Below, in pieces: positions 1 to 7,613 of a stretch of 37,596 bases of DNA. Positions within the stretch are counted from its first letter, which is position 1, and each line of letters begins with the position of its first letter. Source of the stretch: a virus; IMG/VR virus record IMGVR_UViG_3300043436_002559, positions 1 through 37,596 of that record; one strand, given 5' to 3'. The position numbers were made by a program, and so were the translations under genes. The notes below the pieces were generated by a model. It had not been told where the DNA came from, searched no databases, and was given only the letters and a program-made list of their open reading frames with translations.

Positions 1-1057
1 ATATTTTAAACATTCCTTTGTCGTAACTTGTCGCAGGTGGTGCGCTGGTTGCCCAGCTAAGCGGCTTTTGTGCCGTGTCGCTCTTTGTTTTTTCCTCTAC
101 TTTCTTTTTGCTCGTAAAGGTGTAAGCATCCGCACCGCCTAACCTATTAAGCCAGTGCAAGCGAACCGTTCGCTCATTGCAGCACTCAACCACTTTGTAC
201 ATATATTTTACTCCGTGTAATACGAAAGTTGAAGGGAGCGTCAAATTTCCAGCTTGTATTGAATAATAATATCCAGTCGGAATACCCGTCATTGGATTGC
301 TCGGTGTCATTGTAGTAGCCTGCAGCTGTTGGATGCCTGCTCCGATTGTGCGAGGTGTAAGCGTCGAGCCTGGAGTAATTTGAATAAAGCCAGCGGTGCC
401 GACCACGTTTTGATTAGCATCATAAACAATAACCCTCAGCGCATTTGTAGTGCTGCTCGGTACGTATGACATTGTCAAATTTTCACCGCTGCAAATAGGG
501 ATTGGGTTGTTTGTTTTTGTGGTTGCAGTTGGATAAACACTTCTTTGATTAGTCAAAAAATAGCGATCATAAACGCCTCCGACCGTTGGATTGTCAATAA
601 TATAACTATTCATACTCATATTATTCCAGTTCCTTGTTTGGCGTGTTCCTGCGATTGCAGGGTAACCAGTGCTCACCGTGTCAGTTGTTACAAATTGCGT
701 CAATAGCCCCGTTGTTGGATCATTGTAGTAATAGCTAACTATAATCCCGACCCTCGTATGAATGTCAGCACTTGCAACCTCATAAGCAGCATTTAAAGTA
801 TTTAGAAAGACCGTTGTTTTTTGCTGACCTTTCGGTGCGCTGTATGTCTGCAATACCTTTGCCACGTCAAACACAAAATAATAAGTCGTTCCGATATTAT
901 AGGCTGGAGCTTTCTGCATTGATGTAACCCCAACACCGTCCACAACTATCGAAGCCTGAGCCAAAACAAGTGGGTCGGAGCTTGTCATTGACATAACAAA
1001 AACATTGGGTCTATACTGCGAGTTAAGCGTAAAGAGCGGAGCTGTTACAAGTGCCAT
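1..1057 (-). CDS. Tail protein, variable middle (copy 1, 3' end cut off)
   Basis: Start ATG at 1057; the reading frame stays open to base 1, so the C-terminus lies outside the window. It is the twin of the complete 418-residue gene at 34389-35645. The first ~145 residues (starting MALVTAPLFTLNSQYRP) and the part from the CCNER motif onward (RLHWLNRLGGADAYTF) are nearly identical in both copies, while the stretch between them, roughly residues 148-285, is largely different. The gene lies just downstream of tail-completion genes and, on a circular map, upstream of the large tail protein at 32232-34388. That context supports a distal tail or tail-tip role. No enzymatic motif is visible. The variable middle could be an exposed domain; this is inference. 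Confidence 0.75.
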   Translation of the reverse strand, partial: MALVTAPLFTLNSQYRPNVFVMSMTSSDPLVLAQASIVVDGVGVTSMQKAPAYNIGTTYYFVFDVAKVLQTYSAPKGQQKTTVFLNTLNAAYEVASADIHTRVGIIVSYYYNDPTTGLLTQFVTTDTVSTGYPAIAGTRQTRNWNNMSMNSYIIDNPTVGGVYDRYFLTNQRSVYPTATTKTNNPIPICSGENLTMSYVPSSTTNALRVIVYDANQNVVGTAGFIQITPGSTLTPRTIGAGIQQLQATTMTPSNPMTGIPTGYYYSIQAGNLTLPSTFVLHGVKYMYKVVECCNERTVRLHWLNRLGGADAYTFTSKKKVEEKTKSDTAQKPLSWATSAPPATSYDKGMFKI

Positions 1058-1059
1058 AT

Positions 1060-1371
1060 TTATTTATTTAATAGGTCGTTTGCCTCTGGATCGTTAGCCA
1101 CATTAGCGTTGAAATTATTGATAAACCCCTCGTCTGTCTGAGCCCCTGCGCTTTGAGTTTTTATTGAAACCCTGACCACCGCAAATTGTCCGCTCGTATT
1201 TGCCGCCTCGTATTTTGTTTTATAGACAAGAGGGTAAAGAATAACATTGTAAAGCTTTTCCGCTGCATTGCTCCAAAAAGTATAAACAGAGTATGTCAAA
1301 TTTGTATTGCCAGCCGTTGAAAGCTGTCTATTAAGATCGTCTTTTAATTGTGTTGCTTGTTCGAGTGTCAT
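1060..1371 (-). CDS. Conserved tail-module protein, 103 aa (copy 1)
   Basis: Complete small gene with an ATG start (1369-1371) that overlaps the stop of the upstream gp10-like gene. Its stop lies two bases before the ATG of the next tail gene. The protein starts MTLEQATQLKDDLNRQL and has no signal peptide or membrane segment. The twin at 35648-35959 differs at about eight residues, most of them clustered in residues 8-23, with the rest almost invariant. I do not recognise the family. Position between a gp10-like protein and a tail protein suggests a tail terminator or tail-completion role; this is a guess from gene order. Confidence 0.8.
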   Translation of the reverse strand: MTLEQATQLKDDLNRQLSTAGNTNLTYSVYTFWSNAAEKLYNVILYPLVYKTKYEAANTSGQFAVVRVSIKTQSAGAQTDEGFINNFNANVANDPEANDLLNK

Positions 1372-1913
1372 TGCTCAAAATATTTAATTTTTAGTGAATT
1401 TGAATTTTTCTTTTTTACCTCTGCAAAGCTGCTTAAAAACATCACATTTATAACTTTTGTAAGAGCCTCCGATATAAGCGCCTCAACCTCGTCCGAACTT
1501 TCCTTTATACCTTTTTCAACTGCTCCCGTCTTACCGTCCAGAGGCATTCCGAATTTTTTGTGCTTTCGAGCTATTGCAAAAGCGATCCGCTCCGCCTCCT
1601 TATCATTGGCATTAAATCGGAGTTTTGCATACATTTTAAGACCGTCAATATATTTTGAACTCTTCGCCCCTGAGCCTGGACTAAATGGAATGCGATTTGC
1701 GGGAACTCCATAGTTTAAAATCATACCATAGTCAAGTAAAGTAAACTCAATAAAGGCACTTGTGACCGTCGCATTTACGCTGTAATCAATCGAATTAACC
1801 AAAGCGCTAGTAAGGTTTCGCCCCTGCATAATAAAGGCTTGCTTGACCGCTTTTTTTACGACCTCTCCGACCTGCTCCCCCAGCCTTTGATATATGTCTT
1901 GTGTGTCTGTCAT
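1368..1913 (-). CDS. HK97 gp10-like head-tail/tail completion protein (copy 1)
   Basis: 181 residues, ATG start inside an ATGA overlap with the upstream gene. The N-terminus has the amphipathic start typical of gp10-like proteins (GEQVGEVVKKAVKQA), followed by a YGMILNYGVPANRIPFSPGS loop and a basic helical region (AIARKHKKFGMPLDGKTG) that resembles the minor tail/neck proteins of siphoviruses. The twin at 35956-36501 differs by only four residues (all in the first 35) despite many silent DNA changes, so the protein is under strong purifying selection. The family assignment rests on pattern resemblance and position. Confidence 0.7.
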   Translation of the reverse strand: MTDTQDIYQRLGEQVGEVVKKAVKQAFIMQGRNLTSALVNSIDYSVNATVTSAFIEFTLLDYGMILNYGVPANRIPFSPGSGAKSSKYIDGLKMYAKLRFNANDKEAERIAFAIARKHKKFGMPLDGKTGAVEKGIKESSDEVEALISEALTKVINVMFLSSFAEVKKKNSNSLKIKYFEQ

Positions 1914-2764
1914 AAAATTGTAATAGAATTGCTTATTGCGCTTCCTGACCCTGCTATATTAGTAGCTGTTACCTTGCAGGTTATTGTTTCGCCTGAGTCA
2001 ATCAATTGAGTTGTGTACTCGCTCGTAGTTTCGCCTGAAATGTCAATACCGTTTCTTTTCCATTGATAACTGTATGTTATTGGAATAGTTCCAGACCATA
2101 CCCCTTCATCAGTTACTTTTAAAAGAGTACCAACAATATTACTTCCGCCTATTGTCGGAGGGGTTGTATTAAAAGGAGCTAAAAATATAGTATTTTCATA
2201 GTCAATTGTTAGCGGTGGCATATCATCATAAGGAGCAGGAAGTCCCGCAACATTTACCGTATCGGTCGGACAATCCCAAACATACCAAAGGTTAAAAGCC
2301 ACATCTACCAATACTAAATTTTCGTTGTGAGCGTCCGAAAGATAGTCTATTGTGATCGGGTTCTGTATGCCTGCGCTCATTCCGTTGGCTGGTATCCTCG
2401 CTATCCTATTAAACTCTGATATAATGTTTATCGCAAGCGCTTCCATTTCCGCCTGAGCCTCAATTATTGACTGATTGATATAGCTGCCGTCGTTCTCATA
2501 ATATTGTGGTCTACTAATAACCAACCTGCAGCGTAAATTGCCCTTAACTGATTTTTCTTTTACCTCAATTGTAGCTGTCGGGTACATAAATTGCACCGCA
2601 GGATATAGCCTCCCGAGTGCATTGTCTCCAGTCCAGTTGTTCGAAATATTGGCGTTTATATCTGAGTACCAACCGTAGTGATAAAAGCCAATACGCCCCG
2701 CTGTTTGTTGGTTTATCCCGATGCAAACAACATTAAAAAGATTTGATATCTGGACTATATTCAT
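1910..2764 (-). CDS. Tail-module protein with C-terminal Ig-like domain
   Basis: 284 residues. Residues 1 to about 190 match the twin protein at 36505-37116 (203 aa). Residues ~205-284 are found only here and look like an Ig-like beta-sandwich: TYSYQWKRNGIDISGET followed by DSGETITCKVTATNIAGSG, with the W and C of the classical core. Such Ig domains are common accessory domains on phage capsid and tail proteins, where they are thought to aid surface adhesion. The N-terminal part has no motif I recognise; its place before the gp10-like gene suggests a tail completion or terminator role. Start ATG overlaps the stop of the small membrane protein gene upstream. Confidence 0.75.
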   Translation of the reverse strand: MNIVQISNLFNVVCIGINQQTAGRIGFYHYGWYSDINANISNNWTGDNALGRLYPAVQFMYPTATIEVKEKSVKGNLRCRLVISRPQYYENDGSYINQSIIEAQAEMEALAINIISEFNRIARIPANGMSAGIQNPITIDYLSDAHNENLVLVDVAFNLWYVWDCPTDTVNVAGLPAPYDDMPPLTIDYENTIFLAPFNTTPPTIGGSNIVGTLLKVTDEGVWSGTIPITYSYQWKRNGIDISGETTSEYTTQLIDSGETITCKVTATNIAGSGSAISNSITIL

Positions 2765-2934
2765 AAACTATTGTGAAATTTTGAGCCCGACCAACCGAGC
2801 AAAAATAGTAATATTGCGCTTACTGCCTTAACTATATCTCCGCCTGCAAAAATTGCAATAATTAGCGCTCCCGATCCAAAGATACAACTAATTAAAATAA
2901 TACTATTCAATAGAACTTTTGGATTAACTCTCAT
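2761..2934 (-). CDS. Small two-helix membrane protein, 57 aa (copy 1)
   Basis: Short gene with ATG at 2934 and a stop that overlaps the next ATG. The product starts MRVNPKVLLNSI and contains two hydrophobic segments, about residues 9-30 (IILISCIFGSGALIIAIFAG) and 34-47 (VKAVSAILLFLLGW), joined by a short GGD turn, with a short hydrophilic tail. It follows the tail-chaperone frameshift product at once. The twin at 37113-37286 keeps the length and both helices, with substitutions mainly in the first helix. Function unknown; a small phage membrane protein such as a holin-like or superinfection factor is possible but unsupported. Confidence 0.75.
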   Translation of the reverse strand: MRVNPKVLLNSIILISCIFGSGALIIAIFAGGDIVKAVSAILLFLLGWSGSKFHNSL

Positions 2935-2936
2935 TT

Positions 2937-3892
2937 TTACGATTTTTTACTGTGAACTTCTGATAATCTTTTTTGATAATCCGCCTCCGCTTTGCAGGCT
3001 GCTAAATATGTGAAAGCCTCGTATAAATCCGCCTGCTCTGCTGACTGTAATGGCGTGAGCGTTGGTTGGTTAAATATTCCACTTTCCGCAATTGATTTAA
3101 GCGTTAAATACCAACCGAAACTGTCGTTTAATTTTTCGATGCCTGCTTTTCTCTCATCAAATCCTGAGCTGCCATATAAATTTGCATATTTTGTTGAGAT
3201 ATTTCGCTTCGTTTCAGCAAAAAAAAAGCAACCTTTAGGCAATTTTCTAAGTTCCAAGACATAAACATCTCCTCCCTTTTGAGCAGTTTGTCGCTGTACA
3301 TTTCGCCCTCCTTTCGTACCAATACACACATAATTTTAGCCAGTGCACCCCAATTGCCATTATCCAGAGCTTTGAGATTAGCTTCGAACTGCGATGCCTC
3401 TGCAAACTCAATTAACGTGCTTTTTTCCATATATCGCATAGGTAAATACCAAAGCTCACCATCTACCATTATGACATTAGTATATTCTGGCTCCTCATAT
3501 TTATTCATTATTCGAATAATATTCGAGTAAAGGTACTCCAATTGCCCCACGTTCATACCCTCGCCGTGCTTCCCTCCACCGAGTATAACTTCCTCCGATA
3601 TGCCCACCGCAAAGTGAGCAACTACCCTCGCAAAGTACGGATAAACCTTTCTGTACATCACAACGTCGTCGCAAGCGTGGACCGCCTCGTCAAATTCCTT
3701 CCAAGCTTTCTCTTTTTCCTGCTCAGTCTCAGCGCTATTTCTCGCAATTGATGCCGCCTCAATACGTTTGAACTCTGCTGGCATTGTAGGCTCGACAAAG
3801 GTCATAAAGTCGATATACTGCTTTAAGGTTATGTCCGCAAGTTCGGAGGGGAAAGTGAATGATCCGCCTTTCGATATGCTTATATTATACAT
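2937..3892 (-). CDS. Tail assembly chaperone, -1 frameshift product (gpGT-like)
   Basis: Predicted long product of about 318 residues made when ribosomes reading the 254-aa frame slip back one base on a run of nine T (minus strand; bases 3227-3219). The zero frame reads GCT TTT TTT TTG, giving a T TTT TTT slippery heptamer; after the slip, reading continues TTT GCT GAA in the -1 frame to the stop at 2937, adding 94 residues. The -1 frame stays open upstream to 3329, giving an overlap of about 200 bases. This is the arrangement of the G and GT proteins of lambda-like phages, where both products help assemble the tail around the tape measure. The second copy keeps the run of nine. Confidence 0.75.
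3128..3892 (-). CDS. Tail assembly chaperone, short form (gpG-like)
   Basis: 254 residues, ATG at 3892, overlapping the end of the upstream 108-aa gene by eight bases. The protein is mainly helical, with a beta-like start (ISISKGGSFTFPSEL) followed by a region resembling phage tail chaperones (TLKQYIDFMTFVEP). It carries no enzymatic motif. In siphoviruses the short chaperone is made in excess over the frameshifted form and binds the tape measure during tail assembly. The assignment rests mainly on the overlapping -1 frame and the slippery T run near its 3' end, and on its place in a tail module. On a linear reading the tape measure is far away, but on a circular map it is downstream. Confidence 0.7.
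   Translation of the reverse strand: MYNISISKGGSFTFPSELADITLKQYIDFMTFVEPTMPAEFKRIEAASIARNSAETEQEKEKAWKEFDEAVHACDDVVMYRKVYPYFARVVAHFAVGISEEVILGGGKHGEGMNVGQLEYLYSNIIRIMNKYEEPEYTNVIMVDGELWYLPMRYMEKSTLIEFAEASQFEANLKALDNGNWGALAKIMCVLVRKEGEMYSDKLLKREEMFMSWNLENCLKVAFFLLKRSEISQQNMQIYMAAQDLMREKQASKN
3219..3227 (-). other. Slippery run of nine T: programmed -1 frameshift site
   Basis: On the coding strand the sequence is GTTGC followed by nine T and GCTGAAACG. In the zero frame this is T TTT TTT TTG, an ideal X XXY YYZ heptamer. Slipping there fuses the 254-aa frame to the downstream -1 frame. The run is conserved at 37571-37579 in the divergent second copy. Confidence 0.75.
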
Positions 3893-4211
3893 TCTTTTTG
3901 CGTCCTTTTTTTGGTATTAAATCGCCGTCGGTTTCATCTATTGCCAGCAAGTTTGTCGGCTCTTCCAGCTCCTCTCTTTTCTTTGCTGCTTCCATTAGTC
4001 CGATTGGTTTCGGCTTTGGTTTCGCCTGCTCATTTAATACGGTTGTAGGCTTAACCTCTTTTTTGAATTTGCTATCTCGTACCTTTTGACCGTGATTTTG
4101 TTTAAGATAGTTAGCCGTTTGATTAAAAAGCGCCTTTGTTGTAAAGTCGTGGCTGTAAGCGTTTAAGATCGCCATCCATTGCGCTCCGATTTGAAGTTCC
4201 TCATTTGTCAT
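3885..4211 (-). CDS. Unknown phage protein, 108 aa
   Basis: ATG start at 4211. N-terminal half is helical (MTNEELQIGAQWMAILNAYS), the rest is rich in Lys, Pro and Glu (KPKPKPIGLMEAAKKREEL) and probably disordered, ending in a basic tail. I do not recognise a family. It overlaps the tail chaperone by eight bases and follows the SSB gene after a 21-base gap, so all three are likely co-transcribed. Position upstream of the chaperone leaves room for a tail assembly role, but nothing in the sequence proves it. Confidence 0.75.
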   Translation of the reverse strand: MTNEELQIGAQWMAILNAYSHDFTTKALFNQTANYLKQNHGQKVRDSKFKKEVKPTTVLNEQAKPKPKPIGLMEAAKKREELEEPTNLLAIDETDGDLIPKKGRKKNV

Positions 4212-4232
4212 AATAATTGAATTTTGGAGTTA

Positions 4233-4568
4233 TTAAAATGGCAGGTCTTTTTCCTCTGCCTCGTTATTGCTTTGAGTGTTTGCTTTGGCACCAGTCAAGA
4301 CCTTGACCATATAGGCTTTAATCATTGTTTTTTTGTCCTCAGTATAATTGATTTCGCCCTCTACGTAAACTGTCTCGCCCTTTTTAGCTTCGAGCTTCCA
4401 CCACGCTAAGACAGCGTGCCAGTATGTCTGTTCTACCCACTTTTTATTATTGTCATAATACCCAGACGTTGTAGCCAAATTTAATTTTGTGAAGGGCTTG
4501 CCGTTTTTGGCTTCCTTTGTTTCGGTGTCAGAGCCTAAGCGCCCGACTAAAGTAACTTTGTTGATCAT
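4233..4568 (-). CDS. ssb: Single-stranded DNA-binding protein (SSB)
   Basis: 111 residues with the OB-fold start of bacterial SSBs (MINKVTLVGRLGSDTETKE), the WHAV motif in mid-domain, the VYVEGEI strand, and the acidic C-terminal tip ending DLPF that recruits host replication and repair proteins. It is shorter than host SSBs (usually 140-180 aa) because the glycine-rich linker is reduced to ~15 residues. It would coat ssDNA during phage replication and annealing, partnering the ERF-like protein at 16246-16809. Its location between the large terminase and a tail chaperone, rather than with the replication genes, is unusual. Confidence 0.93.
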   Translation of the reverse strand: MINKVTLVGRLGSDTETKEAKNGKPFTKLNLATTSGYYDNNKKWVEQTYWHAVLAWWKLEAKKGETVYVEGEINYTEDKKTMIKAYMVKVLTGAKANTQSNNEAEEKDLPF

Positions 4569-4575
4569 AATTTAT

Positions 4576-6006
4576 TTATCCGTATGCTAAAATATTTCCA
4601 TTTTGATTGTCTACTAAGTACCTAACAGCATATCTCAAAGCGTCCAAAGCGTGGTCGTGTATTTGGAAAGGCTCGTTTGTCGGATTGCCGTCTTTATCCT
4701 CCTTAAATCTATACTGCCCAATCTCAAAGATAACATTTTTTGCTGAATTTACAATATAAATCTCATATTCGAGTACTTTTAATATGCCATAATAAACAGA
4801 ATTTGAGCCCTTTGCGGTCGGTTTTACATTAAAATACTGCCTTAGATCTTGTATTATTTCAGGTCGAGCGCTGTCTGCAATTATAACCGAACCCCTTGAT
4901 ATTTTAAGCCATTGCATTTCCTGAGCTAATTGTCCAGATGTTAATCCAGTTTTATAAATTGCTTCATTTACATAGAGCCTTTTATTTACTTTGTCAATCT
5001 TGACGTGTACCATTGCCGTCGGTTCGTTATATCCAAAGTCTAATCCATAGGCATCGAGCCCCTTAATAGCATCAAATTCAGTTTGAGTAATAGTTTTAAA
5101 GCGTGGATAAACTAAGCCGCCCTCAAAAGGTTTCGGATCTTGCTGATAAAGAGCGTGGAAAGCTCTGGGGTTCGCTGACTTAATCTCGTTTAATCTGTTT
5201 ATTGAGTGCTTTTCCTCCCATAGCGCCTCGCCAATCTCTCTCGGATCTTGCTCGCTTAATTCGCCCTCAGCTATTGCAGGGAGCGACAATACTGTCCACT
5301 CGTTATTATTGTTTAAAGTCTTTAAAATTCGCCCGCTCAGGTCGTCTAAATTCCACCTCGTTTGAGTTACTATTATTTGGCTGTCATTATGCAAGCGAGT
5401 TAAAAAAACCTGAGTAAACCAATCCCAGACTCTCGCCCGATATGTTTGGCTTTCCGCCTCCAAAGCGTCCTTTATAGGATCATCAATTATGCCAATGTCC
5501 GCAGGTGTTCCAGTTAGTGAGCCACCGACACCGACTGACTTATAAAAACCTTTGTGCCCGACAATTTCAAATATATCTGAGTTCCTTAAATAGCTTCCTA
5601 TTGCAGCCGTGCGGATATTGCTTCCATTCAATTGTGTATCTGGAAAAATATCTCCGTACTCGTCCGAGTCAATTATCCTTTGTACGTCTCGATTAAAGCT
5701 CGTAGCAAGAGAAGCCGAATAGGAGCATCCGATAACTTTTAGTTTTGGATTTGTGCCAAGTAAAAAAGCAGGTAACCGCCTTGATGTCAATTCACTTTTT
5801 CCGTGCTGAGGTGGCATAAAAACCATTAGCTTTTTGATTTTCCCCTCTGCAAATTTCTGTATGTATTCAATCAATAAATCGTGATGCCAGTTAAATTGGT
5901 AATCGCTTTTTGTGTATTCAACAAACTCCCTAAAGTCATATTTTGCTATATGCTTACTTATCTCTTTCGAGCTTAAGGGCAATTTCTTTAAGTTGTTTGA
6001 GCTCAT
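4576..6006 (-). CDS. terL: Terminase large subunit
   Basis: 476 residues. N-terminal ATPase: Walker A MPPQHGKS (about residues 64-71), Walker B IGIIDDP (171-177), and the TQTRW coupling motif (~214-218). C-terminal RNase H-like nuclease: YGLDFGYNEPTAM (catalytic Asp ~323), IIADSARPE (Asp ~376) and HDHALDALRYAV. It packages phage DNA into proheads using ATP and cuts concatemers. The ATG lies 53 bases inside the small-subunit gene; no other Met occurs before the Walker A region, so the overlap is probably real. Length is normal for TerL. Confidence 0.96.
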   Translation of the reverse strand: MSSNNLKKLPLSSKEISKHIAKYDFREFVEYTKSDYQFNWHHDLLIEYIQKFAEGKIKKLMVFMPPQHGKSELTSRRLPAFLLGTNPKLKVIGCSYSASLATSFNRDVQRIIDSDEYGDIFPDTQLNGSNIRTAAIGSYLRNSDIFEIVGHKGFYKSVGVGGSLTGTPADIGIIDDPIKDALEAESQTYRARVWDWFTQVFLTRLHNDSQIIVTQTRWNLDDLSGRILKTLNNNNEWTVLSLPAIAEGELSEQDPREIGEALWEEKHSINRLNEIKSANPRAFHALYQQDPKPFEGGLVYPRFKTITQTEFDAIKGLDAYGLDFGYNEPTAMVHVKIDKVNKRLYVNEAIYKTGLTSGQLAQEMQWLKISRGSVIIADSARPEIIQDLRQYFNVKPTAKGSNSVYYGILKVLEYEIYIVNSAKNVIFEIGQYRFKEDKDGNPTNEPFQIHDHALDALRYAVRYLVDNQNGNILAYG

Positions 6007-6319
6007 CCAAGTTTAATTTTGTTAGGTCATTATTAACCACCTCGATCGGAGCACCCTCCGCCCCAGTTATTTCCGTCCTTTGTGTTGCTTTGCCAAAGGT
6101 ATAGCTCAAAAGCATATCGACCGCCTTTAAATCGCCTTTGAGCGCCTTATTGACCACTACCGACATAAGACCGTCAATTAGTTGAGTGCCGTTCTTTTCC
6201 TGACTGAGTAGGTCTTGAAGCACGACCTTAATATCTCGAAGTGAGCTTCCCTTTGGTCTGCCGTTTGGGTTTCCAGTTTGACCTTTTTTAAACGGTTTTA
6301 AATTATCCTCTTTTGCCAT
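5954..6319 (-). CDS. terS: Terminase small subunit (DUF5681-like)
   Basis: 121 residues with the DUF5681 signature near the N-terminus (FKKGQTGNPNGRPKGS), a helical middle and a C-terminal leucine-rich helix (LNLDELKQLKEIALKL) suited to oligomerisation. Such proteins precede the large terminase in many phages and recognise the packaging site. It overlaps the large-subunit gene by 53 bases, supporting co-translation. The family is usually annotated as a terminase small-subunit candidate; DNA binding is inferred. Confidence 0.8.
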   Translation of the reverse strand: MAKEDNLKPFKKGQTGNPNGRPKGSSLRDIKVVLQDLLSQEKNGTQLIDGLMSVVVNKALKGDLKAVDMLLSYTFGKATQRTEITGAEGAPIEVVNNDLTKLNLDELKQLKEIALKLERDK

Positions 6320-6340
6320 TAAATCTCTGTTTTGTCACTG

Positions 6341-6526
6341 TTAGTTTTGGCTTTCTAATTTCTTAATCATTGTTGTTATTGTTTCCATCCGCCCCTGAAT
6401 TTTATCGAGCTTTTCCTCGATTAGATCGTCCGACGGATTAGTCAAAACAAACCAGCTGAGCATCTCGCTGCAGCCTCGCAAATATTCGTACTCCCTCCTT
6501 AATCGTGTCCTATCGTTCCGTGTCAT
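6341..6526 (-). CDS. Unknown small coiled-coil protein, 61 aa
   Basis: ATG start overlaps the stop of the homing endonuclease gene (ATGA). The product is charged and helical: an N-terminal RNDRTRLRREYEYLRG segment and a C-terminal heptad-like helix (LIEEKLDKIQGRMETITTMI). No recognisable domain. Place between an endonuclease and the terminase genes suggests co-transcription with packaging genes. Confidence 0.7.
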   Translation of the reverse strand: MTRNDRTRLRREYEYLRGCSEMLSWFVLTNPSDDLIEEKLDKIQGRMETITTMIKKLESQN

Positions 6527-7146
6527 AATTTCATCTTTACATATCGTTCAACCGTTGTTGTTGGTATTCCGTATTTTTTAGATAATTTGATTGTGCCAAA
6601 AACATAAGGAATATAATCGGATTGTATTTTCTTTATTAACTCAATATCGTGCTTTACAATTCCTTTATTTTTTGGTGCTATACCTTTTCTATTTTCAGAC
6701 ATTTTTTTCAAATGCTCTTGAGTAAATTTTTTACCTAACCAATGTTTTAAATTAGGTCTTTTTTTTAATTCTTCAATCTGTTCAAGTGTCCTCTTTTTCC
6801 CTTTATTGGCAATGCTTATTTTTTCTCTTGTTTCATTACTTGGTTTATGTAAATATCCATTTGCAGCCCTATTTTTTAAATTAGCTCCGCAAGCCATAAA
6901 TAGTTTTATATATCCAGTTTCGGCTTTTATGCAATAATCAACTGTTCCCTCGTCAATAATATCAAATATAGGCTCTAATCCTAATTTATGTAAATTTAGC
7001 AGCCAATTTCTTTTTACTATACCTTCCCCTTTTTGTTTATCGCTTTTATGCTTACAAAATCTATTTTTTGGATTTGTAGTAATTCCTACATATTTAACCA
7101 AATAATCTCTAGGGTCTGTTATTGTATAAACAACGCAATTATTCAT
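6523..7146 (-). CDS. GIY-YIG homing endonuclease with NUMOD3 motifs
   Basis: 207 residues. The N-terminal nuclease starts VVYTITDP...VKYVGIT (variant GIY-YIG strands), then the basic NPKNRFCKHK segment with the catalytic Arg (~29) and a Glu in AETGYI (~76). C-terminal part holds two NUMOD3-type DNA-binding repeats (SNETREKISIANKGK at ~103-117 and TQEHLKKMSENRKG at ~142-155) and an HTH-like end. Free-standing enzymes of this kind nick or cut a target in phages that lack them and spread by repair. Base composition is visibly more AT-rich than the terminase genes next to it, as expected for a mobile gene. Confidence 0.88.
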   Translation of the reverse strand: MNNCVVYTITDPRDYLVKYVGITTNPKNRFCKHKSDKQKGEGIVKRNWLLNLHKLGLEPIFDIIDEGTVDYCIKAETGYIKLFMACGANLKNRAANGYLHKPSNETREKISIANKGKKRTLEQIEELKKRPNLKHWLGKKFTQEHLKKMSENRKGIAPKNKGIVKHDIELIKKIQSDYIPYVFGTIKLSKKYGIPTTTVERYVKMKL

Positions 7147-7148
7147 AT

Positions 7149-7613
7149 TTATGCCTCCAAACTTTTAACTTTCCTAATCGCCCAATCGACTCCCTCAGTT
7201 CCGCCCCAGCAGTCCCAAACTATCGTGCCGCAACCTTCCTCGTAACTCTTCCCAGCAAACCTCCTAAACCTTTGAAACGCTGCCATCCTTTTGATTGTGT
7301 CAAAGCTTATCGGCTCTCTATTTGCTAACTTGTTAGCTATATTCCATCCGACTGGAGTGCCGCACCCTCTCGGGTTGCCAGTTTCGTCTCTCCATTTTAG
7401 CGCCCTCTTTGCGTTTGTTGTCGCTGCCTGCGGATAGTCCGTAAATGTTTCCTGAGCTAAAATATTCTTTTGCGCTTGCTTTTCGTATGTGACGAGACAA
7501 ACTGCATACCGCTGCTTTTGGTCTGGATAGTCGGTATTCATATTTTCGTCCGACATACATCGGTCAATAAATTTGTCGACGTCTTCGGTTGGTGTGGGTG
7601 TGGGTATTGGCAT
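7149..7613 (-). CDS. Conserved phage protein (virion/prohead-associated motif)
   Basis: 154 residues. After a Pro/Thr start it has a CMSDE...YPDQKQRYAVCL segment resembling the short motif found in many phage structural and prohead proteins, then a conserved block TTNAKRALKWRDETGNPRGC, GTPVGWNIANKLANREPIS and TIKRMAAFQRFRR, also known from phage proteins attached to portal or protease genes. Function unknown. The stop at 7149 leaves two bases before the endonuclease ATG; the ATG at 7613 directly follows the stop of the KilA-N-like gene. Cys residues (19, 39, 84, ~128, ~134) could bind metal but spacing is irregular. Confidence 0.7.
   Translation of the reverse strand: MPIPTPTPTEDVDKFIDRCMSDENMNTDYPDQKQRYAVCLVTYEKQAQKNILAQETFTDYPQAATTNAKRALKWRDETGNPRGCGTPVGWNIANKLANREPISFDTIKRMAAFQRFRRFAGKSYEEGCGTIVWDCWGGTEGVDWAIRKVKSLEA

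Larger units (their letters stand above)
1..3242. repeat. Left copy of the terminally repeated tail module
   Basis: This stretch matches 34619-37596 gene by gene and in the same orientation: tail protein, 103-aa protein, 181-aa gp10-like protein, Ig-tail protein, 57-aa membrane protein and tail-chaperone end. Many differences are at third codon positions. The left copy is 264 bases longer, mainly because its 284-residue protein carries an Ig-like C-terminal domain absent from the other copy. Both outer edges fall inside genes whose missing parts are supplied by the other end, as expected for a circular map read past its origin. Confidence 0.9.

Noticed and set aside
1348-1713. Plus-strand open frames opposite the gp10-like genes (also at 35945-36301)
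   Set aside because: Conserved only because the other strand is conserved; composition is that of a shadow frame.
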